From: Desulfobacterales bacterium
GTDB lineage: Bacteria > Desulfobacterota > Desulfobacteria > Desulfobacterales > JAHEIW01
Assembly: GCA_020348305.1 (NCBI GenBank)
Contig: CP070746.1
Span: 5,374,539 to 5,418,300, forward strand
DNA: 43,762 bases
Direction of reading: 5' to 3'
The position numbers and the translations under genes were made by a program. Positions 24,999 through 33,700 of the stretch are shown here, piece after piece. The notes under the pieces were generated by a model, which saw only the letters and a program-made list of their open reading frames with translations, had not been told where the DNA came from and made no database searches. Every line of letters begins with the position of its first letter. Positions within the stretch are counted from its first letter, which is position 1.

Positions 24999-25031
24999 TC
25001 ACTCTATATAAGAAACCTACAGGTGGTTGCC

Positions 25032-26384
25032 TTAACTGTTTAAGCTTTTAAAAATTTCATAGCTGGTTAGAATCTCGAGGGCGTGCATGATTTGATTGTC
25101 GGATTGAAGCACCTCGAGTTTCAGCGGTCCGATTCTGGAACTCGCATCATCCATATTGGGCTTCTTTTCGCCGCTGTCTCTTTCATTCTTGTTCTCTTGA
25201 TCCGGTTCTGCTTCAAGATGGTTTTCCAGATCCTTTTCTTTTATCAATCCCTCTTCTTCTCCTTGGAGGTCTTCAATATCGATACGTCGGTGTTTTAGGA
25301 CAATGTCGGGTTCAATTCCTTTGGCCTGAATGGATCGGCCACTGGGAGTAAAATATCGTGCAATTGTTAATTTAAGACCCGAACCATCCCGCAATGTTTC
25401 GACGGTCTGAACGGATCCTTTGCCGAAAGATGTGGTGCCAATAATCAGGGCACGCTTTTGATCCTGCAGAGCACCGGCAACGATTTCAGAAGCGCTTGCA
25501 CTGCCGCCGTTAATCAACACGACCATTGGGTAGTCACGCTTTATTTGATCAGGAGTTGCTTGGAATACTTTCGTATTTTTTTTGTTCCGTCCTTCAATGG
25601 ACAAAATCTTACCATCTTCCAGAAAAATATCGGCGACTTTGATGGCTTGATTGAGCAAGCCGCCGCCATTATCGCGAAGATCCAAAATAAGTCCTTTTAG
25701 CGGCTCCTCGCTGGGTTGGATTCCGTTTAACGCTTTCTCAAGTTCAGTTGTGGTATTGCCGGCGAATTGAGATACGCGAATATACCCGTAGCCGGGTTTC
25801 AAAATAATGGACTTAACGCTTACTATGGGAATTACGTCACGGATTAATTCGAAATCGATTGGTTTTTTGACCCCTTCGCGCAGGATGGTGACCACTACTT
25901 TTGTTCCTTTCGGACCCCGCATCATGTTTACCGCTTGCCTTAAGTCCTTGGTGGGTTTGCCATCGACCTTGATGATTTTATCCCGTGCCTTTATACCGGC
26001 TCTATGCGCTGGTGTATCTTCGATAGGTGAAATCACCGTTACAAAGCCATCTTGCATGGTAATATGGATACCGATTCCCGTGAATTTTCCTTTGGTATCA
26101 ATCTGTAAATCTTCAAACGCCTCGGGGGGGAGCAAAGACGAATGCGGATCAAGACTTTGAACCATACCCTGAATGGCGTTTTGGATGAGTTCTTTTGTTT
26201 CAACCTCATCTACATATTCTTTTTCAATCAGTTCGATCACATCCGAAAATATTTTAAGCCCCTCATAGGTTTCCTCACTCGTTGCCGAGAGGTTATGAAT
26301 GAAACCTGTTCCGATAGTCCAGATGATAACCGCTGCTACCATCAGCAACCATAGCTTAACATGCTGGTGTTTGTTTAGAATCAT
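25032..26384 (-). CDS. ctpA: C-terminal processing peptidase (S41), PDZ-containing
   Basis: A 450-residue protease with an N-terminal membrane anchor or signal (about 11-35), a PDZ domain (about 95-180) and the S41 catalytic core. Catalytic serine S297 lies in GGSASASEI and K322 in TSFGKGSV, the Ser-Lys dyad spacing of 25 expected for CtpA/Prc. The last 70 residues are rich in acidic and lysine residues. I start it at ATG 26384, seven bases after GGAG, which drops 19 residues from the longest open frame. CtpA proteases act in the periplasm and often control peptidoglycan hydrolases. Position between envC and yibQ fits such a role. Confidence 0.92.
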   Translation of the reverse strand: MILNKHQHVKLWLLMVAAVIIWTIGTGFIHNLSATSEETYEGLKIFSDVIELIEKEYVDEVETKELIQNAIQGMVQSLDPHSSLLPPEAFEDLQIDTKGKFTGIGIHITMQDGFVTVISPIEDTPAHRAGIKARDKIIKVDGKPTKDLRQAVNMMRGPKGTKVVVTILREGVKKPIDFELIRDVIPIVSVKSIILKPGYGYIRVSQFAGNTTTELEKALNGIQPSEEPLKGLILDLRDNGGGLLNQAIKVADIFLEDGKILSIEGRNKKNTKVFQATPDQIKRDYPMVVLINGGSASASEIVAGALQDQKRALIIGTTSFGKGSVQTVETLRDGSGLKLTIARYFTPSGRSIQAKGIEPDIVLKHRRIDIEDLQGEEEGLIKEKDLENHLEAEPDQENKNERDSGEKKPNMDDASSRIGPLKLEVLQSDNQIMHALEILTSYEIFKSLNS

Positions 26385-26467
26385 TGATTTACTCCTTTTA
26401 TCTTTTGCCATTGAATATCGATACCTTAATATTAATGCCAAACGCTATGAAATTCAAAGTTATTTAG

Positions 26468-26572
26468 TTACTAATGCGAGCGAAATTATTTAGAAACTAA
26501 GCTTCCAATTGTCTTCTTACAAGGTGATTCGACTATCCTCTCATGTCTAAATAAAAACGCTCGCATTAGTAA
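26468..26572. repeat. 105-bp inverted repeat between envC and ctpA
   Basis: TTACTAATGCGAGCG (26468-26482) is perfectly repeated in inverse as CGCTCGCATTAGTAA (26558-26572). After a three-base mismatch the arms continue with TTATTTAGA (26486-26494) against TCTAAATAA (26546-26554). The 51-bp centre has no open frame. No clear target-site duplication flanks it. It lies between two genes read in the same direction, so it is probably transcribed and would fold into a long hairpin. It could be a MITE relic or a processing or attenuation site. Confidence 0.75.
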
Positions 26573-26584
26573 GTGTGTCTAGTT

Positions 26585-28081
26585 TTAACCAACGTTTAGC
26601 CAAATCAGCGGATCCAGAGGCTTTCCGTGATGACGGACTTCGAAATGGAGTCGGGGCCCTGCCATTGAGCCTGTATCTCCAACCGTCGCAATAACTTCAC
26701 CGGTTTCTACGTTATCGCCTCTGGCTTTAAATATATCCTCAACGTGGGCATATATCGTGTGAAAATTCCTGCCGTGATCTATAATAATCATGTTCCCATA
26801 GCCTTTAAACCAGCTTGAATAAACGATCTTACCACTGAATACCGCCCGCACCGGTTCGCCTATTTCCGCTGCAATATCAATACCGCTGCGGAAATTTATG
26901 ACATTAAACTTCTTGTTTTTATAAGGTCCGAATAAATGAACAATTTTACCTTTAACCGGCATATTAAGCAAGCCTTTATAAGTCACAATTGGCTTAATGA
27001 CCCCTTTTTTTTCTTCGGTTGACGAATCAAATTTGCTGGTTAACGATTGTATTTTCTGCTCGAGGTCCTTTGCAGATTTTTGCAGGGATTCAATGGCTGC
27101 TAATTCCAAAGATTTTTGGTTGCGTATATGAGTCAATAATTTTTTGCGATTTGATCGATCTGCGGACATCTGCTTGAGTTGTTTGTCATATTTTTCTCTA
27201 AGCGCGTTTTTTTGGGTTTTGTGGTTGTTCAGTTCGGCCAGGAAGTTTTTGAATCTGAGCCGGTCTTTTTCCAGATTTTTTCGGCTATTTTCGTCATAGG
27301 CCAGAATGCGCTCGAGCGCTTGTTGGCGTTGAATGAGATCGTGCACGGTTTCGGCGGATACTAAGACATGGAGTTTTCCAATCCAATTTAATTTATATAA
27401 AGCCACCAGCCGTTTGGACACGTAGCTTTCATTGGCTTCAATTTGCTTCATCAAATCGTTTGAGGCCTCTCTTGTAATGGCGATCTTTTTGTCAAGATAC
27501 GTAACTTCGGATTTTATTGCCGCAAGCCGTTTTCTGGATCTATGGAGAGCAAAATCCAGTTCATCTAACCGATGAATTATATCAATTTCTTTCTGGGAAT
27601 ATTTTTGTACACTTGTTTTACCCTTTTCGATTTTGCGATGGATATCGCTTGCCTGCCTTTTTAACGTTTCAATTTGGTATTCGGGATCGCCGGGTGGTTT
27701 TTCTTTATCTTTTTTCGTCCGAATCTCTTTTTCACGCATGATTTTTACAAGATGAGCATCATCACGAATGAAACCCACCTCACCTCCATGAAAAATTTGT
27801 AACCACCCATGTCGGTGTCGGATAATCTTAACTTTGGTTCCTTTTTTAAGTTGTTTCTGCAAAAACCCATGCCTTGCGGGTTCGGAGTGAACCTTTAGAT
27901 CATCAACCATTACAATACCGATTTCGTATACCTTTGTGGCGAGTGCATTTTGAATACCCGCATATGGTGTAAAACAGCTAGCAAATAACATGATTACTAT
28001 TGCAAAGCGTTTAAAATGACGTCGCATTTGAATTGAAGCGGATTGTGTTTTGCTCGTTATCGAAAAAAGCAAAATATGCAT
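26585..28081 (-). CDS. envC: EnvC-like divisome factor: SH3, coiled coil and degenerate M23 domain
   Basis: A 498-residue periplasmic protein. A signal peptide lies at about 20-48, an SH3-like domain at 50-113, long coiled coils at 132-350 and a LytM/M23 domain at 365-495. Key zinc residues are replaced: R398 where the HxxxD histidine belongs (NFRSGID, D402 kept) and R477 in place of the first histidine of HxH (PRLHFEV, H479 kept). This matches EnvC, which does not cut peptidoglycan but activates amidases on command of FtsEX. The gene follows ftsX by 19 bp. M19 is an alternative start giving a shorter signal peptide. The SH3 domain is absent from E. coli EnvC. Confidence 0.87.
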   Translation of the reverse strand: MHILLFSITSKTQSASIQMRRHFKRFAIVIMLFASCFTPYAGIQNALATKVYEIGIVMVDDLKVHSEPARHGFLQKQLKKGTKVKIIRHRHGWLQIFHGGEVGFIRDDAHLVKIMREKEIRTKKDKEKPPGDPEYQIETLKRQASDIHRKIEKGKTSVQKYSQKEIDIIHRLDELDFALHRSRKRLAAIKSEVTYLDKKIAITREASNDLMKQIEANESYVSKRLVALYKLNWIGKLHVLVSAETVHDLIQRQQALERILAYDENSRKNLEKDRLRFKNFLAELNNHKTQKNALREKYDKQLKQMSADRSNRKKLLTHIRNQKSLELAAIESLQKSAKDLEQKIQSLTSKFDSSTEEKKGVIKPIVTYKGLLNMPVKGKIVHLFGPYKNKKFNVINFRSGIDIAAEIGEPVRAVFSGKIVYSSWFKGYGNMIIIDHGRNFHTIYAHVEDIFKARGDNVETGEVIATVGDTGSMAGPRLHFEVRHHGKPLDPLIWLNVG

Positions 28082-28100
28082 TTGAAAACCTTACACCCAG

Positions 28101-28982
28101 TTATATCTTTAAGTACTGTTTTAAAGATAGGTAACAGCCCAACCAGCCAATAAGCATGCTGCACCCAATGACGGATAATAAAACCGCCGGAGGGATAAAC
28201 CGGATCTGAAAAAGGCTGGAAAAGTATCCCTGTTTCACACTCGCATTTAAGACCAGAAACGAGACAAATAAGACGGCTAATCCAATAAAAGCACCTAATG
28301 CGCCCTGGATAATACTCTGAATGTAGAAGGGAATCTTGATAAATTTATCTGTGGCGCCCACCAGGCGCATAATTTCAACCTCCTCGCTTCTGGAATAGAT
28401 TACCAATCGAATCGTATTGGCTACAATAAACACGGTAGCTATAAAAAAGATACCACACAGCGCATATCCTGCCAATCTGAAAAGATTAAAAAAATGAATA
28501 ATGCGGCCAAGCCATTTTTGACCGTACTCGACTTCTTCAATCTGATCTAATGATTCAATTTGGACTGCTAAGGACTCAATTTTTTCCCAGTTGTTTTCAG
28601 GCGCAAGAATTCGAATTTCAAAAGCATCTGGCAACGGATTTTTTGATAAACTCTCAAAAAGAGAAGACTGTCGTTTCATCTGCGCTTTTAGCGTCTGCAA
28701 CGCTTCTTGCTTAGAAATAAATCGGACCTCGAATACTCCGGGCATCACTTTAAGGCTCTGCTTGATATCGGCCAACTTGGATGTGCCAATACCCGGTTTT
28801 AGATAAGCCATCACCCGGACGCCTTTTTTCCAAACGTTCATTATTTCACTGGTATTAATAAAAAAAAGGATAAATGTACTGACGATGAGGATAGATAGGG
28901 ATATGGTTATGATGGTGACGATATTGACGAATCTGTTTTTGAGAATGTCTTCGATTGCCCTTCTAAAAAATAGCGTCATCAT
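28101..28982 (-). CDS. ftsX: Cell division ABC transporter permease FtsX
   Basis: A 293-residue membrane protein with the FtsX layout: a short cytoplasmic N-terminus, helix 1 (about 20-42), a periplasmic domain (about 50-165) and three further helices (about 172-192, 218-245 and 262-285). The SRSEEVEIMRLVGA segment after helix 2 is the conserved coupling region facing the ATPase. Its start overlaps the ftsE stop by 20 bp. FtsEX passes ATP-driven movement to EnvC, encoded next, to switch on septal amidases. Confidence 0.92.
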   Translation of the reverse strand: MMTLFFRRAIEDILKNRFVNIVTIITISLSILIVSTFILFFINTSEIMNVWKKGVRVMAYLKPGIGTSKLADIKQSLKVMPGVFEVRFISKQEALQTLKAQMKRQSSLFESLSKNPLPDAFEIRILAPENNWEKIESLAVQIESLDQIEEVEYGQKWLGRIIHFFNLFRLAGYALCGIFFIATVFIVANTIRLVIYSRSEEVEIMRLVGATDKFIKIPFYIQSIIQGALGAFIGLAVLFVSFLVLNASVKQGYFSSLFQIRFIPPAVLLSVIGCSMLIGWLGCYLSLKQYLKI

Positions 28983-29679
28983 GCTGTTTTTCTACAAAAG
29001 CTGAACCTTCCAGGCGCCCTTGTTTCAGAAATAGGACACGGCCGCCTGTTTTACGAATAAGGTCCTTGTCATGGGTTGCAATAATAACGGTCGCACCGCG
29101 AATATGCACGCCTCTTAACAGATCCATAATTACACCGGCCGAATCGGCGTCCAGACTACCGGTGGGTTCATCTGCAAGGATGATTTTCGGATCCCCCACA
29201 ACTGCTCTGGCTACGGCCACTCGTTGCTGTTCGCCACCCGACAGACTCGGTGTAAGGGTGTTATATCTATCTTCCATTCCCACTAATCTTAACATACTTT
29301 TAACTTTTTTTTGAATCAATCGCCTTTTTTTGCCCGCTGCCTCAAGGACCAAAGCGACATTATCAAATGCAGTGCGACTCGGGATGAGTTTGTAATCTTG
29401 GAATATGATACCGAACTTTCGTCTTAAAAAAGGAATGCGCTTGTGTGGAATACGGGCAAGATTTATTCCGTCGATTAATATTTGTCCTTCGGACACTGAT
29501 TCAGCCAAATAAAAGAGCTTCAACAGAGTGGTTTTTCCGGCTCCGCTGGGACCGGTGATAAAAACGTATTCATTTTTAGCTATATCAAGGGTAATATCAA
29601 TCAGTGCTCGTTTAGCTCCATAATTGTGGTGAACATGAAACATCCGAATGATGGAGCTTTTCTCGTCGCCGTCAATCAT
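28963..29679 (-). CDS. ftsE: Cell division ATP-binding protein FtsE
   Basis: A 238-residue ABC ATPase with Walker A GPSGAGKTT (43-51), Q-loop FQDYKL, signature LSGGEQQRVAVARA, Walker B IILADEPTG and the switch histidine in IATHD. FtsE energises FtsX at the division septum. The ATG overlaps the tolC stop in ATGA, so ftsE is translationally coupled to an outer-membrane channel gene, and its 3' end overlaps ftsX. A LolD/MacB-type ATPase would look similar, but the adjacent ftsX and envC settle the identity. Confidence 0.93.
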   Translation of the reverse strand: MIDGDEKSSIIRMFHVHHNYGAKRALIDITLDIAKNEYVFITGPSGAGKTTLLKLFYLAESVSEGQILIDGINLARIPHKRIPFLRRKFGIIFQDYKLIPSRTAFDNVALVLEAAGKKRRLIQKKVKSMLRLVGMEDRYNTLTPSLSGGEQQRVAVARAVVGDPKIILADEPTGSLDADSAGVIMDLLRGVHIRGATVIIATHDKDLIRKTGGRVLFLKQGRLEGSAFVEKQHDDAIF

Positions 29680-31025
29680 TCCAATACTTCTTGGCCGATT
29701 GCCCGATAAAGGATGGCCTTTGCGATTTTAAAATCATATAATGCATTGTAATAATTCGTCATTGTCTGAGTGAGCAGGGTTTGTGCGACCAGCACATCGG
29801 TGGTAGTCGATACCTGTTCCTTGTAGCGTTCTTCGGTTATCCTCAGATTTTCCTTGGCCTGTTCGATGGCTTTTTCAATGGTGGTAATATTCTTTTCCGA
29901 TTCTTTGGTTCTAAGATAGGCTTGTTTCACCTCAAGCTCTATATTGTCGAGGATTTCTTCCTGGCGGGACTCGGCTTGAGAAAGACGGCTCAGTTTTTCT
30001 TTAACACCATACCTGGTTCGACCCCATTCCCAGAAATCCCATCTAGCCGTTGCTTGGATATCCCAGAATCTTGAATCACCAATCCCCTTACCTCCGTCCA
30101 CATCCCAGTCGGTTCCCCGACGGTGGTAGGTGCCGGTCAGATCAATTGAGGGGAAATAATCTCTTTGAGATAGTTTATAGTCTCTTTCCGCGATTTGTAC
30201 CTCAAGCTCGGCGACCTGAATTTCCAGCCGATTTTCTTGAGCCTGGGTAAGACAGTAATTGATGTCGTATTCAAAAGGCGTGTAATCAAGGATATCCGCA
30301 ATGGCTACCGGGTCATTCACCGGTCTGCGGAGCAGGGTGTTAAATTGCGATTTGACGATTTCCAGATTGTTTTGGGCGCTAATGAGCTCCTGCTTGGCAT
30401 TGGCTAATTGTACCTGGGATTGCAGCAAATCGTTTAAGGGGCTCATGCCAACCTGGTACATATTTTCGGCTACGTCTTTTTGGGAGGTAATCTGCTTGAC
30501 GGTATCTTCTGCGACCTGCATCAGTTTCTGTGCTTTTAAAATTGAATAATAGGCATTTTTCGCATCTAAAACAACATCTTGGCGCGTGAGTTTTTCGATA
30601 ATTTCAGCGGCATCGAGTCCCAGGCTGGCAATTTTATACTGGTTGATCAACGCAAACCCCGTAAAAATAGGCTGGGAAAAGGAGGTCTGAAAGTTGTATT
30701 CTTCATCAGGGTTGACTAGGACATCGACAACTTGAGCCGGTGGCACACCTAGGCTCTGCTTCGTCGGTTTGTTACGATAAATATAATTATACCTTGCACT
30801 CAAAGTCGGCAAAAATTCGGTTGTGCGAGCGCTTTTGGTGGACTGGGCGGCCTTAACTTCCTCTTTTGATATCTGAAGGCCCAGGTTGGCCTTGAGGGCG
30901 GCTTCAATGGTTTGTTCAAGGTTTAACTTCTCGACCGCGTCTTGGGCGAAAATAAATACCGGATATGAAATAATTAAACCGATGGTAATGCTGGAAAGCA
31001 ATCTTTGCAATTGTGTTCGTGTCAT
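29676..31025 (-). CDS. TolC-family outer membrane efflux protein
   Basis: A 449-residue protein with a signal peptide (1-27, cleavage after IFA) and the two repeated coiled-coil/beta modules of the TolC family (about 32-230 and 235-445). It forms the outer-membrane channel for efflux pumps or type I secretion. No membrane-fusion protein or inner-membrane pump is adjacent; instead its stop codon overlaps ftsE, placing it first in the tolC-ftsE-ftsX-envC-ctpA-yibQ run. It diverges from pyrE. The family call is firm; the partner pump is unknown. Confidence 0.9.
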   Translation of the reverse strand: MTRTQLQRLLSSITIGLIISYPVFIFAQDAVEKLNLEQTIEAALKANLGLQISKEEVKAAQSTKSARTTEFLPTLSARYNYIYRNKPTKQSLGVPPAQVVDVLVNPDEEYNFQTSFSQPIFTGFALINQYKIASLGLDAAEIIEKLTRQDVVLDAKNAYYSILKAQKLMQVAEDTVKQITSQKDVAENMYQVGMSPLNDLLQSQVQLANAKQELISAQNNLEIVKSQFNTLLRRPVNDPVAIADILDYTPFEYDINYCLTQAQENRLEIQVAELEVQIAERDYKLSQRDYFPSIDLTGTYHRRGTDWDVDGGKGIGDSRFWDIQATARWDFWEWGRTRYGVKEKLSRLSQAESRQEEILDNIELEVKQAYLRTKESEKNITTIEKAIEQAKENLRITEERYKEQVSTTTDVLVAQTLLTQTMTNYYNALYDFKIAKAILYRAIGQEVLE

Positions 31026-31078
31026 ATTAATTCTAATTTATCAACCTGAATGCACCTGTGGTATCGGCTGCATATGGG

Positions 31079-31107
31079 TTGACCCTCGTTTATTTTGTTG
31101 ATATGAA
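31079..31107 (+). promoter_or_regulatory. Candidate pyrE promoter
   Basis: TTGACC (31079-31084), a 17-bp spacer and TATGAA (31102-31107) match nine of twelve consensus positions. Transcription from here would give a leader of about 195 nt before pyrE that contains the hairpin at 31153-31200. Confidence 0.45.
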
Positions 31108-31152
31108 TTCTTTGAGTTCAGGAAGTGCCGTCACCGGTTTTTCTTGCTCATA

Positions 31153-31206
31153 GCCTCCACTGAATCCCATTAAACAGGCTTCTTCCATTTTAGTGGAGGC
31201 TTTTCT
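31153..31206 (+). terminator. Terminator-like hairpin in the pyrE leader (possible attenuator)
   Basis: GCCTCCACT (31153-31161) pairs perfectly with AGTGGAGGC (31192-31200) around a 30-nt loop, directly followed by TTTTCT. There is no plus-strand gene upstream that would need terminating, as tolC is read the other way, so a hairpin in this orientation can only act on the pyrE leader transcript or an RNA from the same promoter. The long loop makes the structure less certain. Confidence 0.5.
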
Positions 31207-31308
31207 ATATCGAATGCGTGCTTTTTAATCAACCATTTATTAAAAGCCAGAGAGCATTAAATTTATGAAATTTTGGTAGTCACTCAAGCCAGGGAGGGAG
31301 CCATTCCA

Positions 31309-31878
31309 ATGAAAGATGAGCTTATCGACATGATCTGCCGTAAATCGTTTAAATTCAGTGATGAGCCGATTTTTAAACTGGTTTCAGGCCGCATGAGCAA
31401 ATTCTATATTAATTGTAAACCAACGACTTTAAATGCCCGGGGCATGTTTTTGGCTGGCCATTTGATTTTTGACGATATAAAAGATTGCAAGGTGACCGCG
31501 GTGGGGGGTATGACGTTTGGAGCTGATCCTTTGGCTGTGGCCACTGCCTTTGCGTCTGAATTAAAAGGTCAACCTATCAATGCGTTTTCAATTCGAAAAA
31601 CCAAAAAAAATCATGGTATTGTTCGGTGGATCGAAGGCGATGTGAAATCCGACGAGCGGGTTGCTATCATTGATGATGTTGTCACCACAGGCGGCTCCAC
31701 GATTACCGCCATTGAGCGGGCACGCTCAGAAGGGTTGGAAGTTGTGAAAGCCGTTATTCTGGTGGATCGCCAAGAGGGGGGGATGGAGAATATCCGGCAG
31801 CATGTTGACAACGTATCATCTATAATTTCTAGAGATGAGTTGATGGAATCCTATAGGATTAAGGGATTGAGGGATTAG
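31309..31878 (+). CDS. pyrE: Orotate phosphoribosyltransferase
   Basis: A 189-residue enzyme that joins orotate and PRPP to make OMP in pyrimidine synthesis. The PRPP-binding motif is [14 protein letters not shown] (118-131, acidic pair D122-D123), and the flexible catalytic loop is at about 94-110, with RKTKKNHG carrying the essential lysines and histidine. ATG 31309 is preceded by GGGAGGGAG; the longer open frame from 31273 lacks a ribosome binding site. The last codons (R-I-K-G-L-R-D) run into the repeat element at 31856-31960. A terminator-like hairpin upstream suggests attenuation control. Confidence 0.92.
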   Translation: MKDELIDMICRKSFKFSDEPIFKLVSGRMSKFYINCKPTTLNARGMFLAGHLIFDDIKDCKVTAVGGMTFGADPLAVATAFASELKGQPINAFSIRKTKKNHGIVRWIEGDVKSDERVAIIDDVVTTGGSTITAIERARSEGLEVVKAVILVDRQEGGMENIRQHVDNVSSIISRDELMESYRIKGLRD

Positions 31879-31960
31879 GGGAATGGAGAATGGGGGAATT
31901 AAAATTCGGTCTTATTCAATATAATTCCTAAATCCCTGAATCTCTAAATTCCTTAATTCA
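31856..31960. repeat. Palindromic element of 7-8 bp units spanning the pyrE-queD convergence
   Basis: The left arm is a purine-rich series, GGATTAA, GGGATTGA, GGGATTAG and GGGAATGG (31856-31886), continuing to GGGGAATT near 31900. The right arm is the inverse type, ATTCCTAA, ATCCCTGA, ATCTCTAA and ATTCCTTA (from 31924). It begins inside the pyrE coding sequence and ends at the queD stop, so it fills the whole space between the convergent genes. Confidence 0.6.
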
Positions 31961-32326
31961 TACTATATACGTCGCACAGGCATCATCGGATTCCCAGGCC
32001 GTCACCCGGCTGATGCTTACTGCCGAATTATCGATTTTTTTTTGAAGTTCCTGGGCTATAAAAAAGGCGATGTTTTCAGAGGAAGGCTGGTCGTGTTGAA
32101 AATAATCGAGTTCATTGAGATATTTATGGTCAAGCATCGACATGATTTCGGCTACGTGTTTTTTGACCACACCGAAATCCATCAATACACCTGCTCCATC
32201 TAATTTTTCTCCGGTAACATACACTTCGATTTTCCAGTTATGACCGTGCATGTTTTCACATTTTGCGCCTACCATTGCCAACTGATGGGCTGCTGCAAAA
32301 TGATTTACCACTTTCAGTTCGTACAT
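31958..32326 (-). CDS. queD: 6-carboxy-5,6,7,8-tetrahydropterin synthase (QueD/PTPS family)
   Basis: A 122-residue protein of the 6-pyruvoyl-tetrahydropterin synthase family. The zinc ligands are H14, H27 and H29 (AAAHQL and MHGHNW), the catalytic cysteine is C23 in KCENMHGH, with D66-H67 and E112 in the expected places. QueD makes carboxy-tetrahydropterin for queuosine and other 7-deazaguanines; other pterin roles are possible since queC, queE and folE are not here. I use ATG 32326; the four codons before it (from a TTG at 32338) are part of a heptamer repeat. No clear Shine-Dalgarno sequence is present. Confidence 0.88.
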   Translation of the reverse strand: MYELKVVNHFAAAHQLAMVGAKCENMHGHNWKIEVYVTGEKLDGAGVLMDFGVVKKHVAEIMSMLDHKYLNELDYFQHDQPSSENIAFFIAQELQKKIDNSAVSISRVTAWESDDACATYIV

Positions 32327-32352
32327 TCCAAAATCCAAAATCTAAAATCCGA
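32325..32352. repeat. Heptamer array overlapping the queD start
   Basis: Four in-phase units ATTCCAA, AATCCAA, AATCTAA and AATCCGA occupy 32325-32352. On the minus strand they supply the bases directly upstream of the queD ATG and include its first bases. Confidence 0.5.
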
Positions 32353-32368
32353 ATTTGATAGCTTTTTA

Positions 32369-33481
32369 TCAGGCAGTGCCCGTCACCCCGCCCTTGAGTA
32401 TATTTTTTAATTTACTCGATAACTTGTTTGATTCGAGGTCGGCAAATTCCCTAAGCAGCGCTTCCTGCTTTTTGCTAAGATGGGTGGGCGTTTTTATATC
32501 AACTTGGATGATCTGGTCGCCTCGGTTTCTGTTCCTTAAAGAGGGGATCCCTTCGCCATGAAAGTAAAACACATCCCCGGGTTGGGTACCTTTGGGAATT
32601 TCCAATGTCTTTTTCCCATTCAGTGTCGGTACGCTTATTTTATCACCAAGCGTTGCCTGAACAAATGAAATCGGTATCAGGCAGATCACATCGTTATCAC
32701 GACGCTTGAAAAATTCGTGTGGCTCAACATGAATAAACACATAAAGATCACCAGGGGGGCCGCCATATGCGCCGGACTCTCCTTCGTTGTTCAGCCGAAG
32801 CCTTGAGCCATTATCAACACCAGCTGGAATTTTAACCGACACGGTTTTGCTGACCAGCACTTGTCCCGCTCCGCGGCATTTGGCGCAGGGATGTGGTATA
32901 GTTTGGCCTTGGCCGCGACAGTTCGCGCAGGTCGTTCGGACGGTAAAAAATCCCTGAGTTCTAGAGACTTGACCGGTTCCGCCACATTGTCTGCAGGTTT
33001 CCGGTTGCGTGCCTGGTTCGCACCCGTTGCCATGGCATTCCGGACATGGTTCCGTTTTTTCTATTTCTATTTCAGTTTCTGTTCCAAATGCAGCTTCCAT
33101 AAAACTCAGTGTCAAGTCATAGCGAAGATCAGCACCGCGCTGAACTCTGGTTCTTGAGCGCCTGCGCATGCCGAATCCGAAAAAGTCCTCAAAAATATCA
33201 CTGAAACTTGAGAAAATATCTTCAAACCCACCGAAACCTGAAAAGCCAGACCCTTCCAGTCCCTGATGACCAAATTGATCATAAATAGAGCGTTTTTCTG
33301 GATCCCGTAAGACTTCATAAGCCTCAGCGGCCTCTTTGAATTTATCTTCAGCTTCCTTATTCCCAGGATTTCTGTCCGGATGGTAGTTTAAAGCGAGCTT
33401 GCGGTAAGATGCTTTTAGTTCATCCTCGGAGGCATTTCGGTTTACCCCCAGAATGTCGTAATAATCGCGTTTGGTGCTCAT
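32369..33481 (-). CDS. dnaJ: Chaperone protein DnaJ
   Basis: A 370-residue class I Hsp40. It has a J domain with H34-P35-D36, a Gly/Phe-rich linker (72-104), four zinc-finger CxxCxGxG repeats (C146/C149, C163/C166, C185/C188, C199/C202) and the C-terminal substrate-binding domains with [17 protein letters not shown]. It stimulates the ATPase of DnaK and delivers unfolded proteins. dnaK and grpE are not adjacent. It is followed by queD after 42 bp on the same strand. Confidence 0.95.
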   Translation of the reverse strand: MSTKRDYYDILGVNRNASEDELKASYRKLALNYHPDRNPGNKEAEDKFKEAAEAYEVLRDPEKRSIYDQFGHQGLEGSGFSGFGGFEDIFSSFSDIFEDFFGFGMRRRSRTRVQRGADLRYDLTLSFMEAAFGTETEIEIEKTEPCPECHGNGCEPGTQPETCRQCGGTGQVSRTQGFFTVRTTCANCRGQGQTIPHPCAKCRGAGQVLVSKTVSVKIPAGVDNGSRLRLNNEGESGAYGGPPGDLYVFIHVEPHEFFKRRDNDVICLIPISFVQATLGDKISVPTLNGKKTLEIPKGTQPGDVFYFHGEGIPSLRNRNRGDQIIQVDIKTPTHLSKKQEALLREFADLESNKLSSKLKNILKGGVTGTA

Positions 33482-33570
33482 ATGTCTTTTCGAATTTGTG
33501 AATGCACGTGTGGGTTATGGTAGTTTCTAAATTAAAGCGTTTCTTATCTATCTATTAAAATATTTTTTTT

Positions 33571-33598
33571 AATGTAATGCAAGATTATTGGTTGTCAA
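33571..33598 (-). promoter_or_regulatory. Candidate dnaJ promoter
   Basis: On the minus strand TTGACA (33598-33593), 16 bp and TACATT (33576-33571) lie about 90 bp before the dnaJ ATG in an AT-rich stretch. No heat-shock operator (CIRCE) is visible. The rest of the 33482-33700 gap shows no gene. Confidence 0.35.
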
Positions 33599-33700
33599 TT
33601 TTTGGTTCTGTAACGTAAGCTACCGAGAATTCGGTTATTTCAAGTATACAAATAATCCAATTCGAGCAAAAAAGATGCCTGCCTAGCACACCATTTGGGA

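Noticed and set aside
31103..31153. A 16-codon open frame in the pyrE leader ending exactly at the hairpin, like a leader peptide of an attenuator
   Set aside because: It has no ribosome binding site and its ATG falls within the proposed -10 box, so the proposed promoter would not include it in the transcript.
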